64,000 nucleotides of DNA, taken from Ecdyonurus torrentis. Its lineage: Eukaryota; Arthropoda; Insecta; Ephemeroptera; Heptageniidae. The DNA lies in assembly GCA_949318235.1 (NCBI GenBank), contig OX439130.1:38801851-38865850 (forward strand). The letters run 5' to 3'. Both the position numbers and the translations under genes were made by a program. Positions 22,927-34,641 of this stretch are shown here, in pieces (the first letter of the stretch is position 1; every line of letters begins with the position of its first letter). Below the pieces are notes generated by a model. That model made no database searches. It was given only the letters and a program-made list of their open reading frames with translations, and was not told the DNA's origin.

Positions 22927-23555
22927 ATATAATATTCCAAGCATGCCATATGAGTAAAATAATTAAGTTGGAGGTAGTGAAATAATCATGCAGAGTATAC
23001 AATGTGTAAGCATTTGTAGTTTTATAATTATTTTGACTCCATTATTTTATACTAAAATGCACCCTTTTAATGTGAAAATTTATTATTGGATAGTAAAATT
23101 TGAAAATCTAAATTCAAACTAAACTATAATTTCTAATATAAAGCCTTATACAAATTTTTGAATACAGATTAAATTGCTATATAATTATTTATTCTATATT
23201 GTTTATACATTTTCATAGTAAAATTGAATTAATTAAATATATAGGATCATATTCCACAATATTTCAGTCTTCAAATTAAAATTATTAATAATAAGATTTA
23301 ACAAATGGCAAATTTGTATTGAATAATGATACATCTTTGGCTGCATATTAGTAAATTAGAAAAAATAAGCAACCCAAAAATTAAAATAAATAATTTTGGA
23401 AGTATAAGTTATTGGATCATACTATTGGAATGAAGCATTTGGACATTGCATATTAATTTGGTCAACTAATTTGCATGAATCCGACCAATAGTGAAGTTGT
23501 GTTTTGTACCACAATTACTATATATCCAATGCTATATAAAATACACTGATATTAA

Positions 23556-23599
<44 letters not shown>

Positions 23600-23771
23600 T
23601 TCATTCATTGGTACCTCAGTGCTTTTTTTAGTTACATAATTTTACAATTCGCAGCAATTTTTATGTTTTGTTTACTGCATGCAGCGTTTATTCTAAAATG
23701 CAAACTAGATTACAAAATCAATCCCACCATATAAACACATATCAATTGTTTTTAAAGCTGAGTAAGACAAT

Positions 23772-23918
23772 CAGGGGCGTATTCAGGGAGGTGTTTTGGG
23801 GGTGCAGACCCCTTTGTTAGGTCTGAAAAAGCATGGGAAAAGGGGGCGGTTCCCCCCCTTTTCCCATGCTTACTATAGGCTGGACCCCTTCTGTTGCAAA
23901 ATCCTGGCTACGCCACTG
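23772..23918. mobile_element. hAT-like MITE, CAGGGGCG...CGCCACTG ends
   Basis: A 147-bp hairpin. Ends CAGGGGCGTATTCAGGG and CCTGGCTACGCCACTG, with the core GCATGGGAAAAGGGGG paired with CCCCCTTTTCCCATGC. Flanks AAGACAAT and AAGACAGG agree at 6 of 8 positions, as a decayed 8-bp hAT duplication would. Confidence 0.7.
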
Positions 23919-24557
23919 AAGACAGGGGTTTGATTGACTTTAAAACTAGCAAGATTCTTGTAGTTGACTTATCATCTAAAGTTGCACCAAATCTCAGTAA
24001 AATAATAAACATAGAGATTTGTATTGTAACAAGCACAGAGAATAATTATAATATAGGAAGAAGATTTGTTAAATATTTGTATTTTAAATGTACCTCATTA
24101 TATGGCACATTTTTACATAATAATTAATTGTTATAAATATTTTCATATATCGTTAATATGCATATCATGCAAGAATAGCTAAACTATATAGCTAAGCCCA
24201 GTTCTAGATTACTATTATTATGTATCACGGGACTTCAATATGGATGGATTCAAATGACGTAATAAAGTTTACATAGCACTCTTATTAATATTATTATTAT
24301 CAAGTCAATCTAAAGCACATGCAAGCAAAATCTTATTTGCTAAATCTGTTTGTTGTGAGATGAACATAATATGATCACCTATAATTTTCTGTGAGCAACT
24401 GCAAAAAAAAAAAAAAAAAAAAAAAAGGTCGTTGAGCCTTATAATAAATAATCAGTAATCACTTTCTTTTTCTTTTGTGATTTGAGAAAGAATTACAATA
24501 AAGTAATAAAGTCGGTAATAAAAAATAATGAAAAATACATGCTATGAAACTTGTAAG

Positions 24558-24746
24558 CAGGCTCGGTCTGGCCATAAGAGCAAGTCCGTGATGGCGGACA
24601 TGCCCCCCCCCCCCCTGTTTGGAAGCCCCTTAAGGCCCAAAAAGGGGCATAAACAGGGTGTTACGCCCTTGTGTGGCCCCTAGAGAAGGTGTTACACCCA
24701 ATTCGCAGACGATGCCCTTTGACCTTTGAGTGCCAGTCCGACCCTG
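24558..24746. mobile_element. hAT-like MITE with perfect 8-bp TSD
   Basis: A 189-bp element with ends CAGGCTCGGTCTGGCCA and TGCCAGTCCGACCCTG. CTTGTAAG is duplicated exactly on both sides (24550-24557, 24747-24754). The same terminal type bounds the 2.6-kb element at 51957-54587. Confidence 0.85.
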
Positions 24747-25252
24747 CTTGTAAGGTACAAAACATGTGAAACCACATAAAAAAATTAATTAAACAACTCA
24801 CAACAATTTCTGCAATATTTTAAAAAAGCTTTTTAGCTTACAATATAATATACTGTCATCCGTAGATTAAAAAGAAGTTACTGTTAAATAGAACTTTTTA
24901 AATGTATTATTATTTTATTATTATTAAATTTTAGTTTAGCAAATATTGAGCCATTTAAAGGTAATGATAACCCCCCTTCCCCCCCCCCCCCCCCCCTCCT
25001 CCACACACCATTTTTTTTTTTTTTTTTTTTGTCCTTCCTAAATGAGTTAAGAAAATTTGCAATTAAAAGCTTTTCCTACAAATTCTGCAATTTTAGGATT
25101 CATTTTGCATATATACTGCAAACCAACATAAGTGTCTGACTGTGAAATTATTTCAAATACATTTTTATAAATAAATTTTGAGAATGTCACTAATGTCAGA
25201 ACATGCAGTTGTTTTGTTATGTAAATTTACAGTTATATAGGTTCTGCTGGGC

Positions 25253-25283
<31 letters not shown>

Positions 25284-25333
25284 TGAGACTGCAAAAATGA
25301 GCCAATCTTGCAATACTGGTGATTTTTTAAATT

Positions 25334-26629
25334 TCAAACTTCTTGGTGTTTAGTCCACAGCTTGAGAAGCTTGGATTCCTGTAGATGTGGGCCAAACCTA
25401 GCAAAAGATTTGTCATACTTGCGAGGAGGTTGAGGTTGTGTCGAGGTAACGTCTAGGCACCTCTCATAGCTGTGGATTGCTATAATTCCTCGAGATATTC
25501 TCTGCTGTGTACGACTGCCCTGTAACACCAGGCTGGGTCGTTCCATGGCCCACTCTTGTTCATCTGATGCCTTAGTGTCTGCGTGGTAAAATCTCCTAAG
25601 TGCACGCAATGCCAGTGTGGCCTTAGACTCTGGGTATTCAAGGCAAAATCTCAGACTTGACAACAAAAACCTTGCAGTTGCCAAGTGTGTATCAAAGTCA
25701 TGAGCCATGGCAGCCAGTGATTGATGATACCTAGGAACTGCTAGCTGATGCCACGCTAACTGTAACACTCCTGCAGGTCTAGCATTTGAGGAACGAAGTA
25801 AACAATCCCATTTTAAAGCTGTTATTGATGCTTCAGTTGCTAAGAATGGAAAATTCCATGGTACAATTGTGACTCTATATCCCAAGTTTTTCTCTTTCAG
25901 CAAATCTAGTGTTGTGGGTGTTAACAAACCATCATCGTACACAATGTATAAGGTGACACCTAGAACGTGGTGAAAAGCAATAAACTCTGCAACTTCAGCT
26001 GGTGCTATGCGACGATGACTTGGAGAAACGCAAATTACAGTTGAGTTACTAACTCCTGTCTCTTGATTTACATCTGGAGCAGCTACAGGCAACACCACTT
26101 CATTGCCGTGTTGACCTTCCAAGTAAAATTCAACTGCAAATGGTAGAGCATCTAATGTAACTTCAGGAGCACACGTGATAAAATAAGGGTAAACTTTTTC
26201 TTGGTCTAAAGATGACTGCTTAACTCTCATTGGAATTACCGAGTAACTCACGCGACCCTCTGAAGAAAATTCTTGATTTTCATACCATAATCGACACCCT
26301 ACTTTCAGACTGGAAGGATTTCTTCCTAAAGCTATTGCTTTAACTTGTTCCGTCTTACCAACCACTTGCCAAAATGCTGAATAAAGGAACAAATCGTTGC
26401 TCAGGCGATGCCAAATAGGGGTTGTGTCAGTTAAGGTAATATTTTCGGTCGCGAAGAGAGTGCTGTTCACCATGCAGTCATTTGTAACAGCTAGTTCTCC
26501 TGGTTTACCAAAGAAATTTAAAACCTCTAATACGTAACGTAACCTATTATACTCATGTCTGTAAAATAGCAATGAAATTAAACTAAACGCAGACACTGCA
26601 ACTAAAATCAACCTATAATATTTCCTCAT
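25334..26629 (-). CDS. GT92-family (DUF23) glycosyltransferase-like type II membrane protein, putative pseudoenzyme
   Basis: A single exon of 431 codons with a short N-terminal cytoplasmic part, one membrane helix (residues 6-23) and a luminal domain, as in Golgi type II enzymes. N-glycosylation sequons lie at 55, 63 and 195. The family signature is clear: VICVSPSHRRIAP, then EFIAFHHVLGVTLYIVYDDG (residues 215-234) and VTIVPWNFPF. GT92 proteins transfer galactose onto glycans. Where the family has its metal-binding D-x-D-E loop (pattern FxDLDEFIVPR), this protein reads LQLAWHQLAVPR (residues 289-300), so both aspartates and the glutamate are replaced while the frame and flanking VPR are kept. 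The ORF is otherwise intact. It may be a non-catalytic paralogue. Family assignment is by eye. Confidence 0.8.
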   Translation of the reverse strand: MRKYYRLILVAVSAFSLISLLFYRHEYNRLRYVLEVLNFFGKPGELAVTNDCMVNSTLFATENITLTDTTPIWHRLSNDLFLYSAFWQVVGKTEQVKAIALGRNPSSLKVGCRLWYENQEFSSEGRVSYSVIPMRVKQSSLDQEKVYPYFITCAPEVTLDALPFAVEFYLEGQHGNEVVLPVAAPDVNQETGVSNSTVICVSPSHRRIAPAEVAEFIAFHHVLGVTLYIVYDDGLLTPTTLDLLKEKNLGYRVTIVPWNFPFLATEASITALKWDCLLRSSNARPAGVLQLAWHQLAVPRYHQSLAAMAHDFDTHLATARFLLSSLRFCLEYPESKATLALRALRRFYHADTKASDEQEWAMERPSLVLQGSRTQQRISRGIIAIHSYERCLDVTSTQPQPPRKYDKSFARFGPHLQESKLLKLWTKHQEV

Positions 26630-26860
26630 GACTGCGCTATTAATATTTTTCCACTTTTAAACAAACATGCTCAAAACTTAATTATATTTTCTTTTATCAC
26701 CTACACAATTCCACTTTGAAATTCATATTCAAATAAATGTAAATTTTATTTTAAAACCAGTCACATTTCCACAACATGTGATAAAATCAAAACAAATATG
26801 GCTGAAAAATTTCCGGTGCTCTCGAATCGCCCACTGGTGGTAAAAAAAAAAAAAACAGAA
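26630..26860 (-). promoter_or_regulatory. Likely promoter/5' UTR of the GT92 gene
   Basis: Upstream of the ATG the minus strand is AT-rich leader. Near 26800-26820 it contains an ETS-like CCGGAAA core (plus strand TTTCCGG) and a GCCATATTTG element. No TATA box is obvious. Inferred from position and motifs only. Confidence 0.3.
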
Positions 26861-28098
26861 GTTGGGAACAAAAGAGAAATGAAATTCAGTTTTAGCAGGA
26901 AATTTTCTTTATTTGAAATTTGACTCGTCCATGACGTATCTATTGCTGTTAGAATAGTTATTAAATTATTATTAATTAAAGGGTCGTTGGAAATTAGAAA
27001 TATGTAGGAATAGGATTTTAAGGAAAATTAGATTAAGGAATTATTTTCATAATATCATAGATGCTCCGCAAACTCGCACTGGATTTTTTTTTTATTTCAT
27101 TATGAATAAAAAAAAAAGATATAAAAAAAAAGGACAAATGTAATACAAAGCAATTAATATGAAATTGAGCCAGAAATTTACTTATCCATTGCATTTTACC
27201 AATTACCATATAAAACTCCAAAGGAGCCATTCACGGATTTGAGGAACAGCTGTGACCTATACTTACCATTTTTAATCACTGGCACCTGACTGGCACTGGC
27301 CAAATAATAGATGAGTACATAAAATAATACTGTCAGTCATTTAAAATTTATTATCATGCCCCAACCAAACACCTACTTTTCATCCTTTAAAACTAATGGC
27401 CACGGCAAGACTATACTTGCTTTAACTGATAAAAATATGTAAGACTCTTAAATTAATAATATTTTGCTGTAGCACTGATTTCACATTGTAAAAATGAATC
27501 TGTGGAACTATCATCATTCACAATATTAAAAAAAAAAAGTTACTAAAGCACAACTTATAATCATATTAATATCACAGACTTAAAATTTAAAAGAACACTT
27601 AAATTGGAGCTATCTCCACTAAAATTGTAGCACTTTTTATGCTTGAGACTAGATATTTGTAGATTTTTGCTATGCATAACCAAGTAATTTGAGAAAGAAA
27701 ATAGACTTCAGCACAAATAGAAATACCCCTCCCTCCATAATCAAAATTACTTGTTATCACAATTTGCTTAAAAAAAGTAATTTTGACTTCACAAAGAGCA
27801 CAAATTAATTAAGAAGAGCTGGATGTGAGCACAATGTTGGCAATGCAGCTGCAGTAGATTTCACACCCCACAATTCTTGCAACACCTTCGCTTCCCCTCA
27901 CACTGGTACACATTGCTCGCGTGGACACAGGACAATAAATATAACAGAAGCTCTCCCCTCCAATAATTGTTATTTATACATTGCATTGACTATATATAAT
28001 TAAAAATATAGGATTATATTAACAAATAAAAAAAATTAATTATTGCTGAAAGAACACAATTTCCCCGACTTTTAATTCGACTACCCTGTGGTCCTGTG

Positions 28099-28132
<34 letters not shown>

Positions 28133-28440
28133 AATCATATCTTTATATATACGTACATTTGGCATTTGATATTAAAAATAAATATACCGTATTATGTCAA
28201 CTCCCTCTTCTGAATAAATTTTTTTTCAAGCTCATCAATGTGAAGAGTATGATTTATGTTCAGAGTAGGTGTAGCATTCAGTGCTTCATATCAAGCATCT
28301 GCAAACTTTAACTTTACTGTAAGTACATCACAACGTTTACTGGGATGACTGGCCACTTTCTCTTTATCACTCAAAGCATAAAATTTAAATTAAAATAGTT
28401 GATAATTTAAGAAAGTTGAAACAACACAAAGAAACAGAGT
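26861..28440. other. Non-coding interval between GT92 gene and RBM15 gene
   Basis: AT-rich with A-runs (28102-28130). The best coding-like stretch is a short minus-strand frame at about 27805-27890 (AKVLQELWGVKSTAAALP) that I cannot attach to a gene. It may be part of the very long RBM15 3' UTR. Confidence 0.35.
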
Positions 28441-28443
28441 ATA

Positions 28444-28538
28444 ATGCTGTTTGTAAACCCTGTTCTCTGCTCCTAAAATGACAATCAACTTTGGTTATTC
28501 AAATGGAATATGCAATGCACAGGGTTTACAAACAACAC
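28444..28538. mobile_element. MITE family A, copy 3 (shortened)
   Basis: ATGCTGTTTGTAAACCC to GGGTTTACAAACAACAC between TA dinucleotides. It lacks part of the right core compared with copies 1 and 4. Confidence 0.75.
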
Positions 28539-28591
28539 TAATATCACGTGCAAAACAAGGCAAGTTAAAAAAAAAAAAAAAGCAATGTAAA

Positions 28592-28626
<35 letters not shown>

Positions 28627-28634
28627 GTTCTGTA

Positions 28635-28903
28635 CACACCCAGACTTTATGAACCTAACATGAAAAGGGATGCCGCTTAGTATTGAAAGAGGCTGAAAAT
28701 CGAGTTGAGTTAAGTGCTGTGTTGTCAGCTCGCGAAACACCTGCACAGAAAAAAGAAAAAGAATAAAGGCCCAGCAAAGTAATACAACACAAAGGTGCAG
28801 GGGTTTCGCGATCTAACACAGCACTTCACTCGACTCGATTTTCAGCCTCTATCAATACAAAGCGGCATCCCCTTTGATGTTAGGTTTATAAAGTCAGGGA
28901 GTG
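28635..28903. mobile_element. TA-flanked MITE with ~110-bp inverted repeats
   Basis: The left arm (CACACCCAGACTTTATGAAC, then GGGATGCCGCTT, then GAGGCTGAAAATCGAGT) is matched by the complementary right arm ending GTCAGGGAGTG. TA occurs at 28633-28634 and 28904-28905. A spacer with AAAGAAAAAGAATAAAGG lies between the arms. Confidence 0.78.
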
Positions 28904-28905
28904 TA

Positions 28906-31900
28906 CATGCTGAATTTTCAAAGTTGATCTTCAAGGACATTAATTATACTTCCCATGTGAATTATGCAAAAGATTACCTCTGCAGGAGGTGAAAGTAGCA
29001 ACAATATACATAACATGATTTGTATGTAACAGGTAATGTTAAGAGAAAATCTGAAACCTGAGCAGTCACCCCAGCTTGATTTAATGCTTGCAGAATTACA
29101 AATGTTCATCAGCTTCTGCTGCACAGAATTGTGCATTTTTGTCTTTTTATTCATCCTATAAAAATTAAATAATATTGTTGAGGGTAGAAAATGACAAATT
29201 ATATCGATCTGCTACACTGGTAACATTAGCTGCATCCCAAGCAGTAGGGATGTTTTGTGAGGAGACCATGTAACAAAAACTGATGAGCACTAGTGTATAG
29301 CTCTAATATTAAGCACTGAATACCAACCTCTCATACACAACAAAAAAGCAAGACAAGTTGTTACAACTATAAATGAATCTTATTTCTTAATATATGATAT
29401 GGATATAAATTTCTTTAGTAACTCTCATTAACTTTAACTTTAATTTTAAAATAGATCACTGATCTTCAATTTGAAAGTGTTGCACTGCACTGAAATTTTT
29501 CACAACACGACAAATTTGAAGTCTCAATAATATAAATTTTCCTTTATTGAGACTTGCATTTTTTTTTCCTAATCTCTCGTTGCACCTAGACTTTATATAT
29601 GCCACTTTTTTTTCTTTCTTTCTTTCTTTTCTCTCTCTCTCTCTCTTTTCTTTTAAATATATATATATATATATATATAAATTACTTTTAAACTTCACCA
29701 ATTTCCCCAATTTAAAGTGCAGCAATAATAAGATTTGTCACATGCAACCAACACTTCACTTCCAAACAAAAGATTTGGCACGGCACAAAACATTTCCTCT
29801 CATGTTTCTTTCCCCAATTTTAGAGCACAATTTAACCTCACAATATTTGAACACCCTTATTAATTTCACAACTGCACTGAAAATTTCAAACATTGAAATA
29901 AATATATATATATTAAAAAATATATTTAGCATTTTTAACAAGCACCAAGCACTAACTTTAATATAACTATTCCACTTTAACTATTTTCATCCCACTCTCA
30001 CTTAACTTTTCATCAGCAATTCACCCACATTTTATAAAAAAAAAACAACCACCAACTTCACTTTTAAACTTAAGAAAACCAATATTTAAAATAAATTTCA
30101 CATGAAATTCTCAGAAATAAAATATTTTTGAAAAAAATGTATAATTTTTACTGAACATTGACTGCACTGTTGAGATAATAAATTAAACGCTTGATTTAAA
30201 TAATAAAGGCAACATGCAAATTTGCAATTAAAAATAACACCTCAAGTATACACTCACTAACTTGAGAAATAATTTTAATCACCTTCAATCACTTTTTTTT
30301 TTTTTTTTTTTTTTTGTATTGAGCTTGCAACGAATTGAAATCAACACATCACTCACATCAACACAATAATGCACTTCTTTATAAATCTGAAACAAGAAAG
30401 CTGCATTTATATTTTTCCTCTATTAATACTTTTAAATTGAGACTTCATTGATTGAGTGATCACTATAGGGAACCCAACACAATCAAACATTTGCACTAAC
30501 TGAACCAAACACTAACCAAAACACTGGTGATTTGCAAAATTATGAACTAACCAAAAACACTGTTGATTTGTATCAATGAAAACTAATGAAAACACTGACA
30601 ACTTTTGAAATTAATACCTAAATCACGCACTGGAAATGAAAGGAGATATATTTTTTTATAAATGAAGACACAAAACACATTGGGATACACTTTTCTCTAT
30701 TTTGCTAATTTTTCCACGAATTTCACTTTTACACTAAATTGATAATTATACCACCTGTATGTCATACCTAAAACATCAATGTGTGCTTATAATGACTTAT
30801 AAATGCTTGTCGTTGAACTCTATCAAAGCTATAAGTTATACCAGGCAGCCTAGAACATTGGATAATATAACTGATTTTGTAAATACACATGATCCATATT
30901 ACGTTGTTATATGTGATCAATCAATATATTTATTTATTTGACAAATATATATTTTAGAAATGATGAACTATAAGCCACTGAAGTTATAACAACCTGATGA
31001 AACAGTTAAGACTTCAATAATATTTCTGATAATAAACTGCTATTTATATAAGAAGTCATGACACACGAACTTGTACAGTTCAAGGCAAAAGTTGTACACA
31101 CTGAATGTAATCTGCAGCATTCTGCTTGAGATATTCAAAAACTTTTGTCTAAAGCTGTAACTGAACTCTGTTTTATCAGCAATTCATGTACAGCTTGATT
31201 AGGTGATATATTCAAGCCACAAAATTGTGATCAATAAATATAAAACTGACAAGAACACACACACATAACATAACCTACCTGTTACTAACAACAAATTCAA
31301 ATACAGCTATATTTAATAAATAATAATAAAAATTTGAGTCTACTTTCATTACATAAATTACAATACGTAAATAATTAAATTGAAAACATATCATGGCTTC
31401 AATGTAATTTCTTCACACACACACACACTCACTCACTATCAGTAAGGTTGCCTGGTATAACATGCACATTGATGTAATAGGAACAAGACCCACTATGTGG
31501 CTAAATAAGCACTGCAGAACATCACTGCACTTGCACAATATGTATCTTGCAGTCACATCACCTCTATTTATGTCAAAGCTTTAAAACACATTTAGATTTA
31601 GTACCATAATTTTTTAAACCACTACTATTATTATTATTTTAAATAATTTTTAGTTACCACTAACTTGAAGCACAACTGTTATTTTATTTTTAAAATTGAT
31701 TAACAAATCAAAATATGCATAATATATTATATAATAATTATTAATTAAAATCTATGATTACTGATGTTGCTATTATTAACATCTATGTTTTATATTTTAT
31801 TATAATTATTATTTTTTTTTACTTTTTTTTTTTTTACCCCTCACCAAGAAGCACAGAAAATGTTTGCGCTAGTCATTATGGCAGCATTTACCTCTACATT

Positions 31901-32232
31901 GAGTTAATTACATGGTGAAATATTGAGTAAGAAAATAAAATAAAATTCAGCAGATGCATTTTGTCCTAAACTCATGAATAATAACACAATTTTATGCACA
32001 ATGAAGTTCTGTGCAAAACTGAAAATAACTATAAAAATCATACCTGATATTAGAATTAACACTTTTGTAATATACTTATAACAATGGTTATCATTGTTAA
32101 CTTTTTAGCTTTTGCTTGTGTTTTTCACAATTACTAAAGAATGCTTGATTCTGGTTGAGCTAATTACCAGTTTTGGACACTTTGAATTTTAATGCAAGGA
32201 TTAATGCCAAGATTGTGAGACAGTGCATTAAG
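28906..32232 (-). other. Probable long 3' UTR / non-coding interval downstream of RBM15
   Basis: There is no gene I can support in 3.3 kb. It is AT-rich, with CT-rich (29614-29650), TA (29660-29678) and CA (31416-31432) simple repeats and a family B MITE remnant (31074-31159). A plus-strand frame near 29034-29160 after an AG acceptor (RENLKPEQSPQLDLMLAEL) looks weakly coding, but has no partner exons. Confidence 0.4.
31074..31159. mobile_element. Family B MITE, copy 4 (degenerate)
   Basis: CAGTTCAAGGCAAAAGTTG to CAAAAACTTTTGTCTAAAG then CTG, with TA on both sides; clearly diverged from the copies at 5281 and 21978. Confidence 0.6.
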
Positions 32233-34641
32233 TTAGGTGCCTGAACCCCTCACTACCACAATCACTAAATGATCTTCCTTTAAACCCTCCTCAGAGAGAT
32301 TAGGGGCTGCTCGCTTGAGCAGGTCCGCAGAGAATGTGCAAGGAGGGAAAGCATATAGAACCCCTGTAGCTTCAGTTTCTTTGTTCAGCAGAGATATTAC
32401 TCCTGCAGCTTCTTTTTGCTTCAAGTATGACACCAGGTTACGCAGAGGTCTAGTCTGAACATTGGCATCATCACATACTGCATTGGCGGAGGAACCAGCC
32501 AAGCCGAGAAAAATGGCATGAGAACTCGAAGATGCAATCCTTTTAGCAACGTCTTCTAGTTTAGGTGGATCTAATCGCAATCTCTGGGTGATCCTCAGCT
32601 GGTTCTTACCATCTTCATCTCTCAGCAAGCTGTCCACAATATCTGTGTCTCCATCTGATAAATGCAACTTTGCTGGGAAGAGTGAGTTCTTTAAGATGAG
32701 AGCTCCACCCCAAGTGACTTCACACTTGCGAGCTGCCTCAGCCAGGGTGCGAGCTGAAGCCAGAGGACCTGAGCCATTACGCCTGCTCTCTGATTTGTCT
32801 GAATCAGAATCTCCAGAGTGGTGTCTTCTGCGTGAGGGTGATCTCGACCGTGGTGACCGCTCCTCACCTGGCTCTGGAGTATGTGAGCGTCGCCCTGCGC
32901 CTGGCCTCCCTGCAACATCGTACTCACCATCGCCAGGTGGGCCTCTCTTTTGCCAGTCTTCATCAGGGCGGTAACCTTCTCCTCCTCCCATGTAACCACC
33001 CCTGAAGCCACCCCTACCACGACCTCGGTCTACCCAACCTCCCCTTCCCCCTCCTCGGAACCCACGAGAAGGTCCAGAGTAACCTGTATACTCACCACCT
33101 CCCTCCCAACCTTCAAAATTAGGATCATAACCTCCTGGTCCAAATTCTTCTCTCCCTGGCATGCGTCTGTAGTCTGGGGGAGCTCCACTGCCATCATCAG
33201 GGTACGGACGTTTGTTGAAGGGGAATGGTGGAGGAGCTCCTTGAACATCTGCAAAGTCCACTCTCAATCTACGATCTGGGCCTCCTAATGGGAAACCCCT
33301 CATTTCCTTGACTGCTGCCTGAGCTGCATCAATTGAGTCATACTGGATATAAGCACAGCTGTCACCTTTCACATAATCAATCTTCTTGATTGCACCAAAA
33401 CGATCAAATTCTCTTTCTAATTGAGGTAGAGAAGTCCAAGGTCCCAAACCTCCTACCCATATGCGAATTGTGGGTGTGGACTTACCATAACCAATCTTGC
33501 ACTGAAATTTCCCTATGTATTGTCCTGATAACTCAACCTTGGATCTGTGAGCCATATCAAGATTTTGAAAGCGGACAAATGCATATGCATTGCCTGTACC
33601 TGGAGGAGGACGCTTGATATCAATGTCTTCAACAATGCCATAGCGTCCAAAGATGCGACGTAGCTCCTCGTCTGTAATATTGACTTCCAAATTTCCTGCA
33701 AAGAGTGTACGAGTTGCCAAAGGGTCTTCTTCAGGTGGTACATGGTGAAGGTAGTTGGGGAATTTATCTTTCTTATTCTCGTGCTTTTCAAAGTGAGGTC
33801 CCCCTTTAAACATATGAGGACCATTGTGTCTGGGAGGTCCATAATGATGAGGGGGCCCAGGTGGACCTGGGGGACCATGTGGAGGGCCATGGTGAGAGGG
33901 TCCTCTCATGAACTCATGGTGTGGTGGTGGTGGACCACCTTCTCGACGAAAGTCTCTATGTGGCATTGGTGGTGGGGGTCCATACCCTGTATGCTCATAA
34001 CGTGTCTCACTGGGTCTATGTCTTTCTGGTATGATACCTGGTGAGCGCTGCCTATAATATCTGTCATACTCGGGAGATACGCTCCTAGGTCTACTACGAT
34101 ACACCTCACTAGAGCTACGACTTTCATACACTGCCTCAACAATAGCTGGCTTATCAAATATAATAATCCTTGCTTTGCTATGCTTAGCTTCCCTTGCATC
34201 ATCATAACTTCTAAAACATACATATGCCACCCTCTCATCAGGGTCATGAGAAATCTTAACACTGATATCACCATACTTTTTATACTCTCGATACAATGTA
34301 TCTTTAATTACCTCGTCACTAGCTTTAGGATGTAAAGCACTTACACACAACACCTTGTAAGAGGGATAAGAACGTTCAGATACACGAGAACGGCTGCTAT
34401 ACTCCTCACGGTGAGAGCTTTCAGCAGGGTAGCGGCTGCGTGGAGGTGGGCTGTCACCAGGAGAACGGCCACGGCTTCCTCGACGACGATCTCGTTCAGG
34501 AGTAACTCTCTCATCATCAGAACTGTCATATCGGCCAATGCTGGAGCGAGAGCGTTTGCTGATAGGTGGTGTGTCTCGGTCTGAGCTGCGCTTCATGCTG
34601 CGAGATTTATAAGAACTGCTGGATCGATCGCTGTTGAGCAT
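32233..34641 (-). CDS. RBM15: RBM15/Spenito-type SPEN-family RNA-binding protein
   Basis: One coding exon, 802 aa. The N-terminus is RS-rich (residues 1-93). There are three RRMs: about 96-172 (KVLCVSALHP), 311-385 (RTLFAGNLEVNITDEELRRI, with YAFVRF) and 392-465 (IRIWVGGLGPW, with AYIQYD). A proline/histidine-rich linker lies between RRM1 and RRM2, a Gly/Arg-rich (RGG) segment follows RRM3, and the SPOC domain ends the protein (about 645-800, from VTWGGALILKNSLFPAKLHL to HLVIVVVRG). RBM15/Spenito guides the m6A methyltransferase complex to RNAs in the nucleus and acts in splicing and Notch/Wnt-linked gene control. The order of three RRMs plus SPOC and the compact size fit RBM15/nito and not the giant SPEN protein. 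No introns interrupt the coding region; the gene is head-to-head with the ENT gene. Confidence 0.95.
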   Translation of the reverse strand: MLNSDRSSSSYKSRSMKRSSDRDTPPISKRSRSSIGRYDSSDDERVTPERDRRRGSRGRSPGDSPPPRSRYPAESSHREEYSSRSRVSERSYPSYKVLCVSALHPKASDEVIKDTLYREYKKYGDISVKISHDPDERVAYVCFRSYDDAREAKHSKARIIIFDKPAIVEAVYESRSSSEVYRSRPRSVSPEYDRYYRQRSPGIIPERHRPSETRYEHTGYGPPPPMPHRDFRREGGPPPPHHEFMRGPSHHGPPHGPPGPPGPPHHYGPPRHNGPHMFKGGPHFEKHENKKDKFPNYLHHVPPEEDPLATRTLFAGNLEVNITDEELRRIFGRYGIVEDIDIKRPPPGTGNAYAFVRFQNLDMAHRSKVELSGQYIGKFQCKIGYGKSTPTIRIWVGGLGPWTSLPQLEREFDRFGAIKKIDYVKGDSCAYIQYDSIDAAQAAVKEMRGFPLGGPDRRLRVDFADVQGAPPPFPFNKRPYPDDGSGAPPDYRRMPGREEFGPGGYDPNFEGWEGGGEYTGYSGPSRGFRGGGRGGWVDRGRGRGGFRGGYMGGGEGYRPDEDWQKRGPPGDGEYDVAGRPGAGRRSHTPEPGEERSPRSRSPSRRRHHSGDSDSDKSESRRNGSGPLASARTLAEAARKCEVTWGGALILKNSLFPAKLHLSDGDTDIVDSLLRDEDGKNQLRITQRLRLDPPKLEDVAKRIASSSSHAIFLGLAGSSANAVCDDANVQTRPLRNLVSYLKQKEAAGVISLLNKETEATGVLYAFPPCTFSADLLKRAAPNLSEEGLKEDHLVIVVVRGSGT

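Noticed and set aside
27805..27890. Possible minus-strand exon AKVLQELWGVKSTAA
   Set aside because: Too short, no clear splice partner; more likely chance within a long 3' UTR.
29034..29160. Possible exon RENLKPEQSPQLDL on the plus strand
   Set aside because: Has an acceptor-like AG before it but no partner exons, no recognised family and a stop soon after.
32588..34538. Several 65-128 aa frames antisense to or overlapping RBM15
   Set aside because: Shadow frames of the RBM15 coding exon; no independent homology.
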